Part shown: one piece after another, positions 6,392 through 9,594 of the stretch
Numbering within the stretch: the first letter of the stretch is position 1
Layout: each line of letters begins with the position of its first letter
NCBI GenBank assembly: GCA_012798145.1
Contig: JAAZNT010000181.1
Span: 1 to 9,594, forward strand
DNA length: 9,594 nucleotides
Reading direction: 5' to 3'
Origin: Thermoanaerobaculaceae bacterium
Lineage (GTDB): Bacteria; Acidobacteriota; UBA4820
Notes under the pieces: model-generated
What the model was told of the DNA's origin: nothing
The model's database searches: none
The model's input: the letters and a program-made list of their open reading frames with translations, nothing else
Program-made: the position numbers and the translations under genes

Positions 6392-9300
6392 ATTAAGTCC
6401 GCTCCACTGTGCCCTTGAGTTGAAGAGTTGGTTTCTACGCTTAGGTTTTTGTTTATCCTGTATCTCAGGTTAATGTTGCTTTCTGGAAGAGCGCCAAAAG
6501 TTTGCTGGTATTCAAGAACAAGGCGGTCGCTCAAATACTTGCTAAATCCTATTTGCGGGTCTCCTTTTGAAGAGGTTCCAATCTCCATAGTGTCAATCTT
6601 CATTTTCTTGGACACCGAGTTTAAAATGGGAGATGCTTCATAACTAAATGCAAGAGCAGCAGCGGCCCCCCCCCATCTTGCGCTTTCCTCTGGATTGAGG
6701 TTTTGAGATGTTTTTCCGAAAAGAATCAAAGAAAGTATTTCTCCCTGCTCAAGAGGAGGCGTTGAAGAAAGAGTTAAAGATGGCTTTTCTGCGCTTCCTT
6801 GAAGTCTGATTTTAACTTCATACCCTGAAACCTCTTTTTCAGCATTAATATCAATCAATGGAAGCAGTTCTTTTCCAGAAGAAAAATAGAAAGACGAATC
6901 CTTTAGGTCAAATTTGCTTCCAGAAAGGAGGAATCTTCCCTCCTCTATTGTCATTTTTCCTTCCGGCTGAATTCCGTCCTTTGTGAAATTAACTAACACA
7001 CTTCCTTCAAGTCTCGCAATAAGATCTTTTCTCAAAAGCCACAATTTTTTCTTTGAGTCGATTTTAATCCCGCCCCTAACTTTCGGCAGAATATCTTTGA
7101 AAAAAGAGGACTCTTTTTTGGGAAGAACCTGCCCTACAAAGACTACGCTTTCCGGCAAATCTTGCGAAAATGATTGCTTAAGTTGAATTCTTCCCTTGAG
7201 AATGTTTGCCGTTCCTTGAATTCTTGGCTCATTCAAGTCGCCATTCAAAGATATTTCAGTATCTATTACTCCCGAAAAAATATTTTTGTAAGCGACAGGA
7301 AAATCTTCAGCCGAAAGTTTTAGATCAAAATAGGGGATGCTCTTCGAAATATCTATTGTACCGCTCAATCTCAAATCGCCCTCTTCCGTTGTTGTCAAAT
7401 ATGCGTTTGAGAAAATAATTTTATCTTTTTCAAAATCTGCCTTCAAAAGCCCGACCATTTTAAGATCGCTTTCGGGCAGTTGGTATGTGAAATTTCTCAA
7501 CATTGCTTCGCCAAAAAACTGGGGCTTTTTGAAAGAACCACCTATCTTTATTACGCAGTCTATTCTTCCCGAAATTGCGTTCGGAATATTTAAGAAAGGG
7601 ATAAGCAAAACGGAAAAATTGTCCATAACAAGTTTGCCTTCAATCGCTCCATCTTCCTTGCCATTTTCAAAATTGCCTGAAAAGATTAGTTTTGAATTTC
7701 CGCTTTCAATTTGAAGATTTCTTACCGCCAAGGAATTTTCTTTGAAGGCAATTTCCGCCCTTTGGGTCAGGTATAGACGCCTTTTATCAATGTCAAAAAT
7801 AAGAGAATCAAAGAAAATTGAAATATCATTCTTTTCATCTAAGGTGAAGACTCCCTTTGCAGAAGCTTTGTTTTTTTCGTCAAGATTGAGTGAAATGTCG
7901 TAAGACCCTTCTCGTCCAATTTTTTTAAGGTTTGCTTTAATATCTTTGAAATTGTTTCCGAATGCGGAAAGATAGGCGGAGTCTGCGGAAACGGTGAAAT
8001 CAATATTTCCGTTTTTGTAATTTCCTTCACCTTTAAAATTTAGTTGGTAAAAAGAATTTTCTTTTATTTTGAGGGTTTCAGAAGAAAAATCGCCCGAAAT
8101 GAATATTGAAGAAAAATTGCCCTTAAATTCGCAATTTCCCTTTACTCTTCCTTCGATTGATTTATCAACCTTTTCCAAATCAATTCTTGAAATATCTGCT
8201 ATTCCTTTATAATTTCCGCTTTCGTCAAGTTCTCCTTCTACCTCCGCTTTTCCAAAAGTAAAATCAAAAATAGTTTTTGGCAGAACAAGAGTTCCAGTGT
8301 TAAGAATTTTGATTTTCGAACTAATAGGCGCTATATCAAATTTTTCAAAGTGTAAGGAAGCATCGCTTAAATCGAGAGAAACAAATTTATCAGATTCCTT
8401 GAAATTGAAAAACATTTTTCCGCTGAAAAGAAAAGGTGCATCCAAGCCCCATTGTTCCACTTTGCTGTTTTTTGCAAAAATATCAAGAGTGTTTAATTGA
8501 GAATCCTCAAAATTCAAAACGACAGAATAAATTCCATCGTTCTCGTCGTTTGCATCGATTGAAATTACTATTGTATTTTCTTCGAAGAGAATTTCCGCAA
8601 GTTTGCATCTGAATTTTGCGTTAGAAAATTTCAGCGGCTCCGGCAATGGAACGACGATTCCCAATGTATCCAAAACTTTTTTGGGGAATGTTTCTGAAGT
8701 CTTAAATCTTATATCCGCTTTATAGGTGTGAAAATTGTAGTCTATCTCTACATCGCCCTTCCCTGCTGAAGGAGAGGAGAAATTAGAAAACACATTGAGA
8801 GTGTTATTGTCAATTGTTAAATCCGCATTTCCGGAAGAAACAGGGATTCCCAGCGCTTCGCTTTCTCTCAATTTTCCGTCCAATCTGGCAAAAATCTTTT
8901 TGTCCGCAAAGTCGTATGAGAAGAGCCCCTTCAAATCGGCGTTTATTTTCAATTTATCTGATTTGATTTCGCTTATTGAGAGAGAGTAGTAGAAAGGCGA
9001 AGAGGATATAGAAACATCTCCGCTTAAGACATTATTTTCTATTTTTCCTTCGCAATTTATTGAAAATTTGCCGTATGTTTGCTCGTCAAATTCCCCTTTA
9101 ATTTTTAAATTATTTCCTGAAAGGGATGCTTCTGCGTCGCAATGGATCATAAGTTCAGGAAAATCGACGAAATTCCTAAAGTCTTTTAGGTTTAGGCAAA
9201 AATTGATGAGGCGGCATTGATATAAGCGTTCTTTTTCTTTTTGTTCAAATTTTATTCCAATGTTTCCGTAGCACTCTCCAAATTTTATCTGTCCGTTTAG

Positions 9301-9594
9301 ATTGATATATTTTGAAAGCTTAGCATCCCCTTTCCCCTCAAATGCTACGCTGTTTTTGAGGGGAGAATTTTCAATTGTAAAAGACAATCTTGAAAAATCA
9401 AATCTATGAAGAATGTATGAAAAAGTTGTCTCCACCAAACAATTTTGAAAAACTTTGCTTTTTCCATTGGAAATAATTTCGGCTCTTTTTATCTCAATTG
9501 AAACCTTTTTTGCAAATACAGTAAGCCACAAAGGAATTTTAATTTTCTCATTTTTCTTGTTGACTTGATTAAACTCTATTTTGGCTTCAACTCC
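6373..9594 (-). CDS. tamB: TamB-like translocation/assembly module protein (5' partial)
   Basis: TamB proteins are long, beta-strand-rich periplasmic proteins held by an N-terminal inner-membrane helix. They form a hydrophobic groove linked to TamA and are implicated in outer-membrane protein assembly and phospholipid transport. The frame is open to the window edge, so the first in-frame TTG (9531) is probably internal. 1073 residues are visible without the expected N-terminal anchor; the family is commonly about 1200-1450. Most of the protein is repetitive amphipathic beta-strand of the AsmA/TamB type. The last roughly 250 codons match the TamB C-terminal (DUF490) domain: EEGRFLLSGSKFDL and DSSFYF, PLIDINAE, then SSTPPLEQGEILSLILFG (6715-6768), an Ala-rich AAAALAF stretch, KIDTMEIG, and a barrel-like ending GADLIWERKY. 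A nine-G run lies in the codons for W-G-G-A, 99 residues before the end. The gene precedes and overlaps tamA. Confidence 0.9.
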   Translation of the reverse strand, partial: GVEAKIEFNQVNKKNEKIKIPLWLTVFAKKVSIEIKRAEIISNGKSKVFQNCLVETTFSYILHRFDFSRLSFTIENSPLKNSVAFEGKGDAKLSKYINLNGQIKFGECYGNIGIKFEQKEKERLYQCRLINFCLNLKDFRNFVDFPELMIHCDAEASLSGNNLKIKGEFDEQTYGKFSINCEGKIENNVLSGDVSISSSPFYYSLSISEIKSDKLKINADLKGLFSYDFADKKIFARLDGKLRESEALGIPVSSGNADLTIDNNTLNVFSNFSSPSAGKGDVEIDYNFHTYKADIRFKTSETFPKKVLDTLGIVVPLPEPLKFSNAKFRCKLAEILFEENTIVISIDANDENDGIYSVVLNFEDSQLNTLDIFAKNSKVEQWGLDAPFLFSGKMFFNFKESDKFVSLDLSDASLHFEKFDIAPISSKIKILNTGTLVLPKTIFDFTFGKAEVEGELDESGNYKGIADISRIDLEKVDKSIEGRVKGNCEFKGNFSSIFISGDFSSETLKIKENSFYQLNFKGEGNYKNGNIDFTVSADSAYLSAFGNNFKDIKANLKKIGREGSYDISLNLDEKNKASAKGVFTLDEKNDISIFFDSLIFDIDKRRLYLTQRAEIAFKENSLAVRNLQIESGNSKLIFSGNFENGKEDGAIEGKLVMDNFSVLLIPFLNIPNAISGRIDCVIKIGGSFKKPQFFGEAMLRNFTYQLPESDLKMVGLLKADFEKDKIIFSNAYLTTTEEGDLRLSGTIDISKSIPYFDLKLSAEDFPVAYKNIFSGVIDTEISLNGDLNEPRIQGTANILKGRIQLKQSFSQDLPESVVFVGQVLPKKESSFFKDILPKVRGGIKIDSKKKLWLLRKDLIARLEGSVLVNFTKDGIQPEGKMTIEEGRFLLSGSKFDLKDSSFYFSSGKELLPLIDINAEKEVSGYEVKIRLQGSAEKPSLTLSSTPPLEQGEILSLILFGKTSQNLNPEESARWGGAAAALAFSYEASPILNSVSKKMKIDTMEIGTSSKGDPQIGFSKYLSDRLVLEYQQTFGALPESNINLRYRINKNLSVETNSSTQGHSGADLIWERKY
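6666..6674 (-). repeat. Nine-base G homopolymer inside tamB
   Basis: The + strand has nine consecutive C residues, so the coding strand reads TGG GGG GGG GCC (Trp-Gly-Gly-Ala). It is the longest G/C run I noticed in this otherwise AT-rich window. Gain or loss of one base would shift the frame and remove or replace the last roughly 100 residues of the conserved TamB domain. The frame is intact in the sequence as given. Confidence 0.9.

Noticed and set aside
7337..7714. A 125-codon + strand open frame inside tamB
   Set aside because: It is fully antisense to the conserved tamB frame, has no recognisable domain, and similar antisense frames occur throughout this low-stop-density gene.
9529..9531. 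TTG as the start codon of tamB
   Set aside because: The frame is open to the window edge, the TTG has no clear ribosome binding site, and starting there would leave the protein without a signal or membrane anchor.

Overview
The window is AT-rich bacterial DNA carrying five protein genes and one short intergenic region. An Omp85-family outer-membrane protein and a TamB-type protein show that the organism is a diderm (Gram-negative-type) bacterium. It makes isoprenoids through the MEP pathway (dxs) and serine through the phosphorylated pathway (serC). Start codons include TTG as well as ATG. I cannot place the organism in a phylum from the sequence alone. The divergent but complete proteins would fit an uncultured AT-rich diderm lineage, but this is a guess.

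Layout: positions 1-975 (+) hold most of serC, cut at its 5' end by the window edge. A strong hairpin at 993-1026, with an A-run on one side and a T-run on the other, separates serC from everything else and can terminate transcription from both directions. All remaining genes are on the minus strand. Read in transcription order they are tamB (cut at its N terminus by the window edge, 9594 to 6373), tamA/Omp85 (6391 to 4607, overlapping the end of tamB by 19 bases), a 165-base gap with a candidate promoter, dxs (most likely from a TTG at 4441, to 2534) and pepA (2520 to 1045, only 13 bases after dxs).

How the genes work together: TamB and TamA are the two halves of an envelope-spanning machine. 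TamB is an elongated, lipid-groove type beta-rich protein anchored in the inner membrane; TamA is its outer-membrane barrel partner with POTRA domains. The overlap suggests coupled translation. Dxs makes 1-deoxy-D-xylulose 5-phosphate, the entry point to isoprenoids, which include the undecaprenyl carrier used for envelope synthesis. PepA is a cytoplasmic M17 aminopeptidase that probably shares a transcript with dxs. SerC is in a separate, convergent transcription unit.

I saw no mobile elements, CRISPR arrays, RNA genes or clearly new system. The points most worth a second look are a run of nine G residues inside the conserved C-terminal domain of tamB (possible slippage switch), the tamB-before-tamA order with overlap, and the TTG start and promoter of dxs.
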